The notes beneath the pieces are model-generated. The model saw only the letters and a list, made by a program, of their open reading frames with translations, was not told the DNA's origin and did no database searches. Source: Anaerolineales bacterium (lineage in GTDB: Bacteria > Chloroflexota > Anaerolineae > Anaerolineales > Villigracilaceae). From it: a DNA stretch of 41,841 nucleotides. Position 1 is the stretch's first letter, and each line of letters starts with the position of its first letter. The translations under genes were made by a program, and so were the position numbers. Below are positions 8,729-17,227 of this stretch, piece by piece. Location: the NCBI GenBank assembly GCA_017882125.1, contig JADGQC010000005.1, positions 1-41,841 on the forward strand, given 5' to 3'.

Positions 8729-8758
8729 AGAATATCAAAGTCTAGTGTTGATTGTCAC
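8729..8758 (-). promoter_or_regulatory. candidate promoter of the fadR-like operon
   Basis: On the minus strand, GTGACA (8758-8753) and TATTCT (8734-8729) are separated by 18 bases. Transcription would start near 8722, which places the palindrome at 8690-8711 at roughly +11 to +32, a position where a bound repressor blocks elongation or initiation. Confidence 0.4.
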
Positions 8759-8799
8759 ATTTCAAATTGCCCCTCAAATTGCCCTGTATACATCGACAC

Positions 8800-9702
8800 A
8801 TGCGCGCTACCAAGCAGCACACAAAGGCGATTCTGCAGGCGATTTTTGTCACCATCCTGTGGTCCACTTCATGGATCCTGATCAAGGTGGGTTTGCATGA
8901 CAACCTGCCGCCCATCACTTTTGCAGGGCTGCGTTACACGCTCGCGTTTATTTGCCTGGCGCCATTTGTGTTTGTCAATTCTTCCCACCGGACTGTGTTG
9001 AAACAAATGAGTGCTAGAAATTGGGGCAAACTAGCCCTGCTGGGTGTGGTTTATTACACCCTTACCCAGGGAGCCATGTTCCTGGCGTTGGCATTTTTAC
9101 CCGCAAACATGGTCAGTTTATTGCTTAACCTGACCTCGATCTTCGTTGGAATTGCCGGGATCAGCCTGCTCAAGGAATCCCCGTCACGGCTGCAATGGTT
9201 CGGAATTGGGCTGGCAGGACTTGGCGTTGGCGTTTACTTCATTCCAATCGATCTTCCACAGCTCCAGTTGACCGGGTTGGGAATCGGATTGTTTTGCATG
9301 ATGATGAATGTGGTATCCTCCCTTTTCAGCCGGGAAATGAACCGGGATGCAATTCTCCCGCCACTGGTGGTAACCTTTATCAGCATGGGAGTCGGATCGA
9401 TATTGATGCTCATCACCGGGCTGGTTATTCAAGGGTTCGGCACGGCAACAGGGTTGGACTGGGTCATCATCGCCTGGATGGCTGTAGCCAACACTGCCCT
9501 GGCATTTACGTTATGGAACCGGACCCTGCAAGTGTTGACAGCTGTGGAGTCATCCATTCTTAACAGCTTGATGATGCCTCAAATTGCCATCCTGGCTTTC
9601 GTTTTCCTGGGGGAAGGGTTAACCAGCAAAGCCATTGCCGGGCTGGCGCTGGTGGGGGTTGGGACACTGGTTGTGCAACTAAAACCGCACGATAACATGT
9701 AG
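8800..9702 (+). CDS. EamA/DMT-superfamily permease, divergent from the fadR-like gene
   Basis: Membrane transporter of 300 residues with two EamA repeats (about 8-135 and 150-290). The first opens with AILQAIFVTILWSTSWILIK, typical of the family. ATG 8800 is preferred because the protein then starts with a short basic tail before membrane segment 1; a TTG at 8752 would add 16 residues. No clear Shine-Dalgarno is visible. It shares a 121-base intergenic region, including the FadR-type palindrome, with the operon on the other strand, so it may belong to the same regulon and move its substrate or product. The substrate is not predictable from sequence. The nuclease gene follows after 8 bases. 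Confidence 0.9.
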   Translation: MRATKQHTKAILQAIFVTILWSTSWILIKVGLHDNLPPITFAGLRYTLAFICLAPFVFVNSSHRTVLKQMSARNWGKLALLGVVYYTLTQGAMFLALAFLPANMVSLLLNLTSIFVGIAGISLLKESPSRLQWFGIGLAGLGVGVYFIPIDLPQLQLTGLGIGLFCMMMNVVSSLFSREMNRDAILPPLVVTFISMGVGSILMLITGLVIQGFGTATGLDWVIIAWMAVANTALAFTLWNRTLQVLTAVESSILNSLMMPQIAILAFVFLGEGLTSKAIAGLALVGVGTLVVQLKPHDNM

Positions 9703-9710
9703 AATAGAGT

Positions 9711-10532
9711 ATGGACTCCCATTCCCTGCCTCCCGGTTTTATTTTCTCCCAATCATCCCTGCAAGATTACAACGACTGCCCCCGCAGATTTCAATTACGT
9801 TATATCGACAAATTGCAATGGCCCGCAGTCGAGACGGAACCGGTCCTGGAAAATGAACGCCGCCAGCATGAGGGACAACTTTTCCACCGCATGGTCCAGC
9901 AGCACCTGATCGGGCTGCCAACCGAAAAACTCACTCCAATGGCAAATCCAGCCGAACTTTCACGGTGGTGGGAAAATTATCTGACCACCAGGTTTTGCCT
10001 GGACGGTTACGCGCTCCATGCAGAGTTGACTTTGGTTGCACCGGTTGGGATTTACCGGTTGGTGGCAAAATACGACCTGATCGCAGTGAAACAAAGTGAG
10101 CGGGCTCTTATTTATGATTGGAAAACAACCCGCAAACGCCCACGGGATGAATGGATGGCTGCCCGTTTTCAAACCCGAGTCTACCGGGCAATGCTCGTCC
10201 AAGCTGGCGATGCCCTGAACGGAGGAAAACCAATTCCTCCAGAACAAGTCGAAATGATCTACTGGTACGCCGATCACCCAAACGAACCCGCCCGGTTTCC
10301 CTACAATGACACCCAGTACAAACGCGATTGGGAGACTCTGACTGGTCTCATAACCGAAATAGGTAACCATCAGCATTTCCCACTGACCGAGGATGAGAAG
10401 AAATGCGCATTCTGTCCCTACCGATCCTATTGCAACCGCGGCGGGAAGGCAGGGACGATGGATGATTTGGCTGAAACTGAACCGACCAACAGCGAAATAA
10501 ATTTCGAACAAATCGCCGAAATCGAGTATTGA
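9711..10532 (+). CDS. RecB/Cas4-like PD-(D/E)XK nuclease with four-cysteine Fe-S site
   Basis: Single-domain nuclease of 273 residues related to the nuclease ends of AddB/RecB and to Cas4. Seen: Cys23 (YNDCPRRFQLRY), a conserved His (EGQLFHRMVQQH), an acidic residue in LVAKYDLIAV, the catalytic core LIYDWKTTRKRP, the motif QTRVYRAML, and Cys232, Cys235 and Cys241 in CAFCPYRSYC. The one-plus-three cysteine layout is the [4Fe-4S] staple that pins the N- and C-termini in AddB and Cas4. No helicase domain is attached; the nearest UvrD-type helicase is at 2-1999. The next gene is recJ, six bases downstream, which suggests a shared DNA-end-processing role. There is no CRISPR array or cas gene nearby, so it is not called cas4. 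Confidence 0.85.
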   Translation: MDSHSLPPGFIFSQSSLQDYNDCPRRFQLRYIDKLQWPAVETEPVLENERRQHEGQLFHRMVQQHLIGLPTEKLTPMANPAELSRWWENYLTTRFCLDGYALHAELTLVAPVGIYRLVAKYDLIAVKQSERALIYDWKTTRKRPRDEWMAARFQTRVYRAMLVQAGDALNGGKPIPPEQVEMIYWYADHPNEPARFPYNDTQYKRDWETLTGLITEIGNHQHFPLTEDEKKCAFCPYRSYCNRGGKAGTMDDLAETEPTNSEINFEQIAEIEY

Positions 10533-10538
10533 CGAAGC

Positions 10539-12830
10539 ATGCGCTGGATAGACACTGACCCCGTCCGGTCACAATATCTGCTGCCCGACCTGCACCCGCT
10601 CGTCGCACGGACGCTTGCCCGACGAGGGATGACCACCCCCGAGTCAGCCCGCGCCTTTTTGGATCCGGAGGCGTACACCCCCTCACCAGCTGGGGCCATG
10701 CCAGGGCTGGTCACCGCAACCAACCGGGTCGAGCGAGCCATCCGATCCGATGAACACATTTGCGTTTGGGGGGATTTTGACGTGGACGGACAAACATCCA
10801 CGACAGTGCTTGTCCAGACCCTGCGGGAGCTGGGGGAAAAGATTTCCTTCCACATTCCAGTCAGGGAGCAGGAGAGTCACGGGGTCAATATCCCAGCCCT
10901 TAAAGAAATAATAGACCACGGGGCGCAGCTCATCCTGACATGTGACACAGGAATCAGCGCGGTTGAAGCCGCGGATTATGCCCGGACCCGCCACGTGGAT
11001 ATGGTGATTACCGACCACCATGATCTACCGGAGATTATTCCGCAGGCGGCTGCGATCATCGACCCAAAATTAATGATCCCCGACCATCCCCTGGCAACTC
11101 TCTCCGGGGTAGGTGTGGCCTATAAATTGGCGGAAGAGCTCATCGCACGTTTCCCATCGTCAGGTTGCTCTGCTGACTCCCTGCTCGACCTGGTGGCGTT
11201 GGGCATGGTGGCCGATGTTGCCAGCCTAAAACGGGATGCCCGCTACCTGGTACAAAAGGGGTTGGCTGCACTGCGACATACCCAGCGGCTCGGATTGCAA
11301 ATCATGATGGAAATGGCCGAACTCGATCCCGCCAACCTGAGCGAGGAGCATATCGGTTTTGTGCTGGGGCCGCGGTTGAATGCGCTAGGCCGCCTTGGAG
11401 ACGCCAACCCGTCCGTGGAACTGCTGACGACAAACGATTCCGGGCGTGCACGTGTGCTGACTACGCAATTGGAAAACTACAATGCCCAAAGGCAACTCCT
11501 TTGCAACCAGGTCACCCAGGCCGCCGAAGCCCAGTTAAAGGCAAACCCTGCGCTGCTGGAAGATGTGGTGCTCCTGCTTGGTCACCCCGCCTGGCCTGGA
11601 GGGGTGGTGGGAATCGTTGCCAGCCGCCTGGTTGATCGTTATGGCAAGCCCGCCATCCTGTTTTCGACACCCGATAACGGACCAGCACGAGGCTCTGCGC
11701 GGTCGGTGGAAGGACTAAATATTACTGCAGCTATTGCAGCCCAGAAGGACCTCGTGCTTGGTTTCGGAGGGCACCCCATGGCTGCCGGGGTTGCATTGGA
11801 AAGGGAGAAACTGCCCGAATTCAAGCGCAGACTGTGTAAAACCGTTGAGGAAATGCTGGGCGAGGCAGGGATTAAGGAAGCGAAACTTAATATTGACGCC
11901 TGGCTGGACCTGCCCGAAATCACATCCGACCTCGCCGCCGCTCTCGAAAGCCTGGCACCCTTCGGCGCGGGCAACGAAAAATTAAATCTTGCCACACACA
12001 ACCTGAAGTTGCGATCCTCGACGACGATAGGACGCAATAAAGAGCATTTGAGACTGACCGTGGCAGACGATACTGGAAATACACACACAGTAATGTGGTG
12101 GAACGGTGCGGGAGAGACTGCTCCCAATGGAATATTTGACCTGGCATATTCCGTCCGGGCGACGGATTGGCGCGGCAGCCGCGAGGTCCAGATGGAATTA
12201 GTTGATTTCAGGGTAATCGAGGCAGCCCCGGTGGAAGTAAAAAGCCAAAAACCGGAAATCATTGACTTCCGCAATATGAAAGAACCGCTCACACTGCTCC
12301 CGGATTTTAACCGGGACACATCCACGATGATCTGGGCGGAGGCGGACGCGAAAAAAGAGGTGGGGGGAAAAGACCGGAACGAACTCGAGCCTGCCAATAA
12401 CCTTGTCATCTGGACCATCCCTCCATCGCCCAGGGAATTGGAATATGCCATGGGGATTGTCAAACCGAAGATCGTTACCCTGGTATGCGCCCATCCGTTC
12501 CTTGAGATCACCGATGCCTTCATGGCCCGCCTGACAGGCCTCCTTAAATTCGCAATCTCACATTACGAAGGAAAAATCACATACGCTGATTTGGCGGCAG
12601 GGACTGCACAGCGCCGGATAACCGTTGAGCAGGGGTTGAATTGGCTGGTTTCCAGCGGAAAAATAATACTTGTGCGTAAGGAAAAAGATAACCTGTGGGT
12701 GGCGCCAGGCAAGACGATCAATGACCTGGGTGGGGCGGCGCGGTTGAGGATGGAAGTCCAGGGATTATTGGCGGAATCAGCGGCATACCGGGCACATTTC
12801 ATACGGGCGGAGAAAGATACATTGTTTTAA
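10539..12830 (+). CDS. recJ: Single-stranded-DNA-specific exonuclease RecJ, long form
   Basis: 5'-to-3' ssDNA exonuclease used in recombination and mismatch or base-excision repair. The 763 residues hold the DHH domain (GDFDVDG near 80, CDTGIS near 143, TDHHD at 157-161), the bridging helix, the DHHA1 domain (GFGGHPMAAG near 408-417) and an OB-fold (about 455-560). The C-terminal extension (about 575-763) ends in a winged-helix-like segment (KITYADLAAGTAQRRITVEQ, then SGKIILVRKE). E. coli RecJ is 577 residues, so the tail is like that of long Firmicute RecJ. Metal-binding Asp/His motifs are all present. The Shine-Dalgarno is weak, and the gene is probably cotranscribed with the nuclease before it. 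Confidence 0.95.
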   Translation: MRWIDTDPVRSQYLLPDLHPLVARTLARRGMTTPESARAFLDPEAYTPSPAGAMPGLVTATNRVERAIRSDEHICVWGDFDVDGQTSTTVLVQTLRELGEKISFHIPVREQESHGVNIPALKEIIDHGAQLILTCDTGISAVEAADYARTRHVDMVITDHHDLPEIIPQAAAIIDPKLMIPDHPLATLSGVGVAYKLAEELIARFPSSGCSADSLLDLVALGMVADVASLKRDARYLVQKGLAALRHTQRLGLQIMMEMAELDPANLSEEHIGFVLGPRLNALGRLGDANPSVELLTTNDSGRARVLTTQLENYNAQRQLLCNQVTQAAEAQLKANPALLEDVVLLLGHPAWPGGVVGIVASRLVDRYGKPAILFSTPDNGPARGSARSVEGLNITAAIAAQKDLVLGFGGHPMAAGVALEREKLPEFKRRLCKTVEEMLGEAGIKEAKLNIDAWLDLPEITSDLAAALESLAPFGAGNEKLNLATHNLKLRSSTTIGRNKEHLRLTVADDTGNTHTVMWWNGAGETAPNGIFDLAYSVRATDWRGSREVQMELVDFRVIEAAPVEVKSQKPEIIDFRNMKEPLTLLPDFNRDTSTMIWAEADAKKEVGGKDRNELEPANNLVIWTIPPSPRELEYAMGIVKPKIVTLVCAHPFLEITDAFMARLTGLLKFAISHYEGKITYADLAAGTAQRRITVEQGLNWLVSSGKIILVRKEKDNLWVAPGKTINDLGGAARLRMEVQGLLAESAAYRAHFIRAEKDTLF

Positions 12831-13021
12831 GAAATGATGCTGGAGAAGATGTTGGCGCGGGCGGGGAAAAAAAGATGGGGGTTCACAGGAGTGAAAGAGA
12901 AGGAGGTAACCGAAGGCATCGAGCTCACGAGAGCCCATGCGGTCAGTGTCCGCTTGAATCCGACACATTCGTGAAACATTTCATTCTTGCCACATTAGTA
13001 TGCCAAAACGAATACAAACGA

Positions 13022-13177
13022 ATGACTGATTTTAAGCACCTTTTTTTAAATGATACCTGTGTGAAACATACAGGGAATAAAGGATCACAATTATGCGCCT
13101 CCATAAGAGGAAAAGGTGATTGGGAGTCAGTTGTTAAGGTACGGTTGGCAGATATTAAATACCAGCAATGGGAGTGA
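13022..13177 (+). CDS. doubtful 51-residue hypothetical protein
   Basis: ATG-started ORF of 51 codons. The product is hydrophilic, with a C-terminal half (GDWESVVKVRLADIKYQQWE) that reads more like protein than random translation. No Shine-Dalgarno is visible and I recognise no family. The next small ORF starts 4 bases after its stop, which favours a real pair or the two pieces of a decayed gene. It could equally be chance. Confidence 0.2.
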   Translation: MTDFKHLFLNDTCVKHTGNKGSQLCASIRGKGDWESVVKVRLADIKYQQWE

Positions 13178-13181
13178 TGCC

Positions 13182-13289
13182 ATGGACAATAATAGAACAT
13201 ATGTCCAGTTAAGTCAAGAGGCTGAACATTTTTGGGCAGTCTATGATCATTTGCATCCTAACATGCCGATAAAGGAATTGCATCCCTAA
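13182..13289 (+). CDS. doubtful 35-residue hypothetical protein
   Basis: ATG-started ORF with GGGAG seven bases upstream, so better supported for translation than its neighbour. The product begins MDNNRTYVQLSQEAEHFW and has no recognisable domain. It ends 19 bases before the archease ATG. It might be an independent small protein, a leader ORF of the archease-rtcB unit or noise. Confidence 0.25.
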   Translation: MDNNRTYVQLSQEAEHFWAVYDHLHPNMPIKELHP

Positions 13290-13296
13290 AACCGAT

Positions 13297-13302
13297 TACA
13301 AT
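13297..13302 (+). promoter_or_regulatory. -10 box candidate for a leaderless archease transcript
   Basis: TACAAT six bases before the archease ATG at 13309, which has no Shine-Dalgarno. A transcript starting at the normal distance from this box would begin at the ATG itself. Confidence 0.3.
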
Positions 13303-13308
13303 TTGATC

Positions 13309-13722
13309 ATGCCGTTCGAAGAACTTTCCCACACGGCGGATTGGTCTCTGCGTATTTGGGCCGCGGACCTGACCCAGCTATTTGCGGAGAGCGCCAGAGG
13401 GATGAACGCCCTGACAGGAACCAAGCTAGCCGAAAGCCCGCGGGTACAGAGAACATTTTCCGCTTCCGCGGAGGATGCGGAAAGCCTGCTGGTCTCCTTT
13501 CTTTCGGAACTGGTCTTTTTTGCCGAACAGGAAACCCTGGCATTCGACAGAATTGAGTTGAAGATCGATGCCAGAGAAGGCCAATCCTGCACCCTGTCCG
13601 CAACTCTAAGCGGGGCAAATATCCTGTCCTTGAACAAATCCATCAAAGCGGTGACTTTTCATAATATGCAGATCCACCAAACTGAGCGCGGGTACGAGGT
13701 TGATATCGTGTTCGATGTTTGA
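13309..13722 (+). CDS. Archease, RtcB activator
   Basis: Small protein (137 residues) that speeds guanylylation and multiple turnover of the RNA ligase RtcB. Seen: the N-terminal [16 protein letters not shown] signature with the HTAD metal-site motif, the central [20 protein letters not shown] helix region, and the C-terminal [10 protein letters not shown] strand. All match archease in order and length. ATG 13309 is used because family members start a few residues before the F-E-x-L-x-H-T-A-D motif; a TTG six bases earlier is in frame. rtcB follows after 50 bases on the same strand, the standard pairing. Confidence 0.93.
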   Translation: MPFEELSHTADWSLRIWAADLTQLFAESARGMNALTGTKLAESPRVQRTFSASAEDAESLLVSFLSELVFFAEQETLAFDRIELKIDAREGQSCTLSATLSGANILSLNKSIKAVTFHNMQIHQTERGYEVDIVFDV

Positions 13723-13772
13723 GGCACCCTCCAGGCAAGAGTCAGCGGTACCGAATAGGGAGTGAGAAGTTC

Positions 13773-15224
13773 ATGATCCGCATACAAGATTTAAAAAGAA
13801 TCTCTGACTTCGAATGGGAAATCCCGCAATCGCTGCGAGGTGACATGCGCGGCCCGGTGCGCATATTCGGGACACGTAAACTGCTCGAGCAAATCCTGGG
13901 TGACAAATCACTCGAGCAGGCTGTCAACGCGTCCACTTTGCCGGGGCTGGTGGGCGCTGTAGTGGTTATGCCCGATATGCACCAGGGTTACGGATTCCCC
14001 ATCGGCGGCGTAGCGGCAACACGGTTTCCACATGGAGTGGTGTCACCGGGAGCGATCGGGTATGACATCAACTGCGGTGTGCGACTGCTGGCTTCAAGCA
14101 TAGAAATGGAGGCCGCTCTGCCGCATCTTGACCGGCTCGCAACCCTGTTGAACCAATACTGCCCCAGTGGTGTGGGTGTGAAGGGTGTGGTGCATGTAAA
14201 CGTTCCTGAACTAGATCGCTTGATGCGGGCCGGCTCGCGCTGGGCTCTCAAGAACGGATATGCAAGGGAAAATGATCTCACGCGTACCGAAGAGAACGGC
14301 TGCATGGAAGGAGCTGACCCTGCCGAGGTCAGCGCGCGTGCCAAGACACGGGGGCTCGATCAAATCGGGTCGGTAGGAGCTGGCAACCATTTCGTTGAAG
14401 TGGACCTGGTGGAATCAATCCTGGACCCCGAGACAGCCGCGGTTTTCGGATTACAACAGGGCTGCCTGGCAGTTCAAATCCACTGCGGTTCACGGGGACT
14501 CGGCCACCAGGTCTGCACAGATTACGTGCAGGATTTCCAGTCAGCGGTAAAGCGATACGGGATCGAACTGCCCGACCGCGAATTGGTGTGTGCACCAATG
14601 GACAGCCCGGAGGGACAGGCTTATCTCGGCGCAATGCGGGCAGCCGCAAACTATGCCTTTGTCAACCGGCAGCTAATAGCTTTTTCAGCCCGGCGCGCAT
14701 TCGAAGAAACTTTCGCGGGCAAACTTAAAAACTGGCAGTTGATCCAGGTGTACGATATTTGCCACAACATGGGAAAGATCGAGACACACGCAGTGGATGG
14801 GAAACAGGTAAAAGTGTGTATACACCGGAAAGGGGCGACGCGCGCGTTTGGTCCAGGTACGCCCGGCCTGCCACCCGAATTCCAGCAGACCGGCCAACCG
14901 GTGCTGATCCCCGGTTCAATGGGAACGGCCTCATGGGTCCTGGCAGGAACGGAAACATCCATGCTGCGCTCCTGGGGTTCCAGTTGTCATGGTGCCGGGC
15001 GGACGATGAGCCGCTCGCAGGCCAAACACGATTTTCGAGGCGATGTTTTACGCCGGGAGCTGGAAGGGCGCGGCATCAAAATACGCGCGGGCAGCATGTC
15101 GGGGCTGGCCGAAGAAGCTCCGGAGGCATACAAGGATGTGGACTCGGTGGTCGAAACGGTTGTGGCAGCCGGGATTGTGCGGAAGGTGGCGCGCCTGCGC
15201 CCACTGGTCGTTGTAAAAGGATAA
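13773..15224 (+). CDS. rtcB: RNA-splicing/repair ligase RtcB
   Basis: GTP- and Mn-dependent ligase that joins RNA 2',3'-cyclic phosphate or 3'-phosphate ends to 5'-OH ends in tRNA splicing or RNA repair. 483 residues. Conserved blocks: [36 protein letters not shown] with the metal-binding Cys, [36 protein letters not shown] (the segment carrying the guanylylated His in characterised RtcB), [10 protein letters not shown] and [12 protein letters not shown]. All catalytic blocks are intact. The start at 13773 ([10 protein letters not shown]) has a GGGAGTGAGAAG Shine-Dalgarno region; an upstream in-frame start would overlap archease. No RtcA or RtcR is nearby. Confidence 0.96.
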   Translation: MIRIQDLKRISDFEWEIPQSLRGDMRGPVRIFGTRKLLEQILGDKSLEQAVNASTLPGLVGAVVVMPDMHQGYGFPIGGVAATRFPHGVVSPGAIGYDINCGVRLLASSIEMEAALPHLDRLATLLNQYCPSGVGVKGVVHVNVPELDRLMRAGSRWALKNGYARENDLTRTEENGCMEGADPAEVSARAKTRGLDQIGSVGAGNHFVEVDLVESILDPETAAVFGLQQGCLAVQIHCGSRGLGHQVCTDYVQDFQSAVKRYGIELPDRELVCAPMDSPEGQAYLGAMRAAANYAFVNRQLIAFSARRAFEETFAGKLKNWQLIQVYDICHNMGKIETHAVDGKQVKVCIHRKGATRAFGPGTPGLPPEFQQTGQPVLIPGSMGTASWVLAGTETSMLRSWGSSCHGAGRTMSRSQAKHDFRGDVLRRELEGRGIKIRAGSMSGLAEEAPEAYKDVDSVVETVVAAGIVRKVARLRPLVVVKG

Positions 15225-15296
15225 ATGGGAACAAATCCGGGGATCCAGACGTCTTCTTTTCATACCATATAATTCGGGTATAAAAAGGAGAAAATT

Positions 15297-15752
15297 ATGC
15301 TAAAGATGGGAAAGTCTTTCGGATTAATTTTGATTATCGGGGCCTTCCTGGCTGCGTGCGCATCTCTCCCGATTGCCTCACCGACTCCCATCCCCCCACA
15401 AGGGGACAATCCTTATGCCCCTCAACCTGGTGATGCGGCGTTGATGCCGAGCAATGCAGAAATCGTATCCGCTGCGGTAATGACTGCCGAATCATTTCCA
15501 CCCCAAATTTCGCTTTCGCTCTCTTACCGGTTAATCACCCCATGCAACAGCCTGCGGGTGAATATCAGCCAACCAGACAGCACAAAGCGGGTTCAATTGG
15601 ATGTTTATGGGGTCGCTCCCAAGGACAAGCCCTGCACCTTGATGGCCCTGGCAACCCCTCAACAGGCGACGATCAACCTGGGTAGTTACCCGACCGGTCA
15701 ATACACCGTTTGGATCAACGGAGTTCAAGTTGGAGAATTCAACGCTCAATAA
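15297..15752 (+). CDS. small hypothetical lipoprotein
   Basis: 151 residues. The first 21 are a lipoprotein signal peptide: basic start, hydrophobic GLILIIGAFLAA and lipobox LAAC with Cys21 as the lipidation site. A Pro/Thr-rich linker follows (SPTPIPPQGDNPYAPQPG), then a single beta-rich domain (about 60-151) with two further Cys near 82 and 110 that could form a disulfide. The domain resembles small Ig-like surface modules, but I recognise no named family. AAGGAG lies six bases before the ATG, and a TATAAT occurs at 15268-15273. It is probably monocistronic and ends at a strong terminator. Confidence 0.75.
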   Translation: MLKMGKSFGLILIIGAFLAACASLPIASPTPIPPQGDNPYAPQPGDAALMPSNAEIVSAAVMTAESFPPQISLSLSYRLITPCNSLRVNISQPDSTKRVQLDVYGVAPKDKPCTLMALATPQQATINLGSYPTGQYTVWINGVQVGEFNAQ

Positions 15753-15772
15753 GCTGGGCCATTTGATTTTCT

Positions 15773-15824
15773 ATACCAAAAAAGAGAACCGAAGATAAAA
15801 ATCTTCGGTTCTCTTTTTTGGTAT
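15773..15824. terminator. Bidirectional Rho-independent terminator
   Basis: A perfect 24-bp stem (15773-15796 pairs with 15801-15824) with an AAAA loop. Runs of six T/A near the outer ends of the arms give a T tract in both directions. It separates the plus-strand lipoprotein gene from the opposing ABC ATPase gene, whose stop is at 15832. Confidence 0.92.
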
Positions 15825-15831
15825 ATGGGGA

Positions 15832-16587
15832 TCACTTTTCCAAAATCTGTGACAGGAACAACTTCGTCCGGTCCTCTTTAGGAGCGGTAAATATTTCCTT
15901 GGGTGTACCGGTCTCGACGATCAGCCCGTTATCGAAGAAATACATCCGGTCTGCGACAGCCTTGGCGAAACCCATTTCGTGTGTGACCACCAACATGGTC
16001 ATGCCCGATTTTGCCAACCCGATCATTACGTCCAAGACTTCCTTGATCATTTCCGGATCGAGGGCTGAGGTAGGTTCGTCAAAGAGCATAATCTTTGGTT
16101 CCATGGACAAGGCACGGGCGATCGCCACCCGCTGCTGCTGGCCGCCAGAAAGCTGTCCCGGGAATTTGTCAACCTGCTCTGGAATCCCCACACGTTCGAG
16201 CAATTCCTTCGCTTTTTCTTCGGCTTTTTCCTTTGTCCATTTTCGCACCTGGATCGGTGCCAGGGTAATGTTCGCCATCACATTCAAATGTGGAAACAGG
16301 TTAAATTGCTGAAAGACCATCCCCGTTTCCATGCGGATCTGCTCGATATTGCGCATGTCCTTGGTCAATTCGATCCCATCCACGATGATCGTACCGCGTT
16401 GATGATCTTCAAGCCGGTTTATGCAGCGGATGAATGTCGATTTTCCAGAACCCGAAGGGCCAAAAATGACAATGACCTCCCCTTTATTAACTTCCATGCT
16501 GACGCCCTTTAAAGCCTGGAATTTTCCGTACCATTTCTGGACGTCGCGGCAGATTATGATCGGGTCATTCGGTGTCTCAGCAGCCAT
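15832..16587 (-). CDS. Polar amino acid ABC transporter ATP-binding protein (GlnQ/HisP type)
   Basis: Cytoplasmic ATPase subunit of a PAAT-family importer, 251 residues. Walker [11 protein letters not shown]-loop [10 protein letters not shown], signature [15 protein letters not shown], Walker [15 protein letters not shown] and the switch VVTHEMGFA are all present. These, and the [14 protein letters not shown] stretch, are diagnostic for GlnQ/HisP-like proteins. ATG 16587 is chosen because GGGAG lies six bases upstream; the adjacent ATG at 16590 is only three bases from it. No permease or binding-protein gene is in this window: upstream is a YbaK-type deacylase, downstream a converging lipoprotein. 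So its membrane partners are elsewhere. Confidence 0.92.
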   Translation of the reverse strand: MAAETPNDPIIICRDVQKWYGKFQALKGVSMEVNKGEVIVIFGPSGSGKSTFIRCINRLEDHQRGTIIVDGIELTKDMRNIEQIRMETGMVFQQFNLFPHLNVMANITLAPIQVRKWTKEKAEEKAKELLERVGIPEQVDKFPGQLSGGQQQRVAIARALSMEPKIMLFDEPTSALDPEMIKEVLDVMIGLAKSGMTMLVVTHEMGFAKAVADRMYFFDNGLIVETGTPKEIFTAPKEDRTKLFLSQILEK

Positions 16588-16682
16588 CATCCACTCCCAA
16601 ATTGCGTTTTTGCCAAACGAATTATCAAATGTCAAACAATATATATTATAGGGCAAAATTTGCAGACATCAACCAAGATTGC

Positions 16683-17171
16683 CTAGGAGTTCACAGAATC
16701 CGGGGTGCTGATGTGCGCAAACCGGGCGTGGGTTAATTCCGCGAGGGACGTGACCGGTAACTGGATATTGAGACCGCGCTGCCCGCCGCTGATATGAATT
16801 CTAGCCTGGGTGTGTGCTTCAGCATCGATCACCACTTGAAAGCCCTTGTTCACCAGCGCAAGCGGTGAAATCCCTCCAGCCAATAAACCGGTCAATTCTT
16901 CAGCTTCACGCTCAGTCGGCAAGATTACCTTTTTCTCCCCCAAAGCAGCCGCAAGCAATTTCAGGTCCACATGGTTTGGACCGGGTATCACTGCCAAAAT
17001 GGGTTTACCCTTCGGACGGGTGACCACAATGGTTTTATAAACAAGTTTCGGATCCAACCCCAGCACCCGGGCAGTTTCACCGGCGCCGAGTTTTTCCGGG
17101 GGAGTTTCAAATGCCAGGTAAGGAATTTTTTTTGAATCGAGCAAACGGGTCACGTTATTCACGATAGGCAT
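16683..17171 (-). CDS. ybaK: YbaK/EbsC-family aminoacyl-tRNA deacylase (Cys-tRNA(Pro) type)
   Basis: Trans-editing enzyme that hydrolyses mischarged Cys-tRNA(Pro). The 162 residues match the YbaK length. Seen: the N-terminal TRLLDSKKIPYLAFE, the substrate-pocket region VYKTIVVTRPKGKPILAVIP with the conserved Lys of YKTLV, EREAEELTGLLAGGISPLAL and DAEAHTQARIHISGGQRG. ATG 17171 (MPIVNNVTRLLDS) gives the family-typical N-terminus; a longer frame to 17246 would add a basic stretch with no counterpart. It is transcribed toward the ABC ATPase gene and divergent from the small anchored protein at 17228. Specificity within the YbaK group is inferred from similarity only. Confidence 0.9.
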   Translation of the reverse strand: MPIVNNVTRLLDSKKIPYLAFETPPEKLGAGETARVLGLDPKLVYKTIVVTRPKGKPILAVIPGPNHVDLKLLAAALGEKKVILPTEREAEELTGLLAGGISPLALVNKGFQVVIDAEAHTQARIHISGGQRGLNIQLPVTSLAELTHARFAHISTPDSVNS

Positions 17172-17227
17172 GGAGATTAACCTTAGCCGGATGAACTTGC
17201 TATACCTGCGTCGGATTTTACCCGAAA

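Larger units (their letters stand above)
12831..13302. other. 472-base stretch without a convincing gene
   Basis: Between recJ and the archease gene. It becomes visibly A+T-richer after about 12975 than its flanks. It holds three short plus-strand ORFs: 12834-12974 (46 codons, basic, no Shine-Dalgarno), 13022-13177 and 13182-13289 (listed separately). A poly-T stretch at about 13041-13047 has no clear stem. No tRNA fold, insertion-sequence end or terminator hairpin was found. It may be a degraded acquired segment. Confidence 0.4.

Noticed and set aside
9711-10532. Cas4
   Set aside because: Cas4 and AddB-type nucleases share the four-cysteine site; without CRISPR or cas genes nearby, the recJ neighbour favours a repair nuclease.
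11639-12523. 294-codon open frame on the minus strand inside recJ
   Set aside because: It is the mirror of the recJ coding frame, is rich in Ser/Arg and has no recognisable domain; recJ on the other strand is unambiguous.
12875-13177. 100-codon frame covering the recJ-archease gap
   Set aside because: It crosses two regions of different composition, its first half is Arg/His-rich like a random frame; only the part from ATG 13022 is kept as a doubtful ORF.
15773-15824. Miniature transposable element because of the perfect 24-bp inverted repeat
   Set aside because: The tiny AAAA loop, T runs and position between converging genes fit a bidirectional terminator; no target-site duplication is seen.
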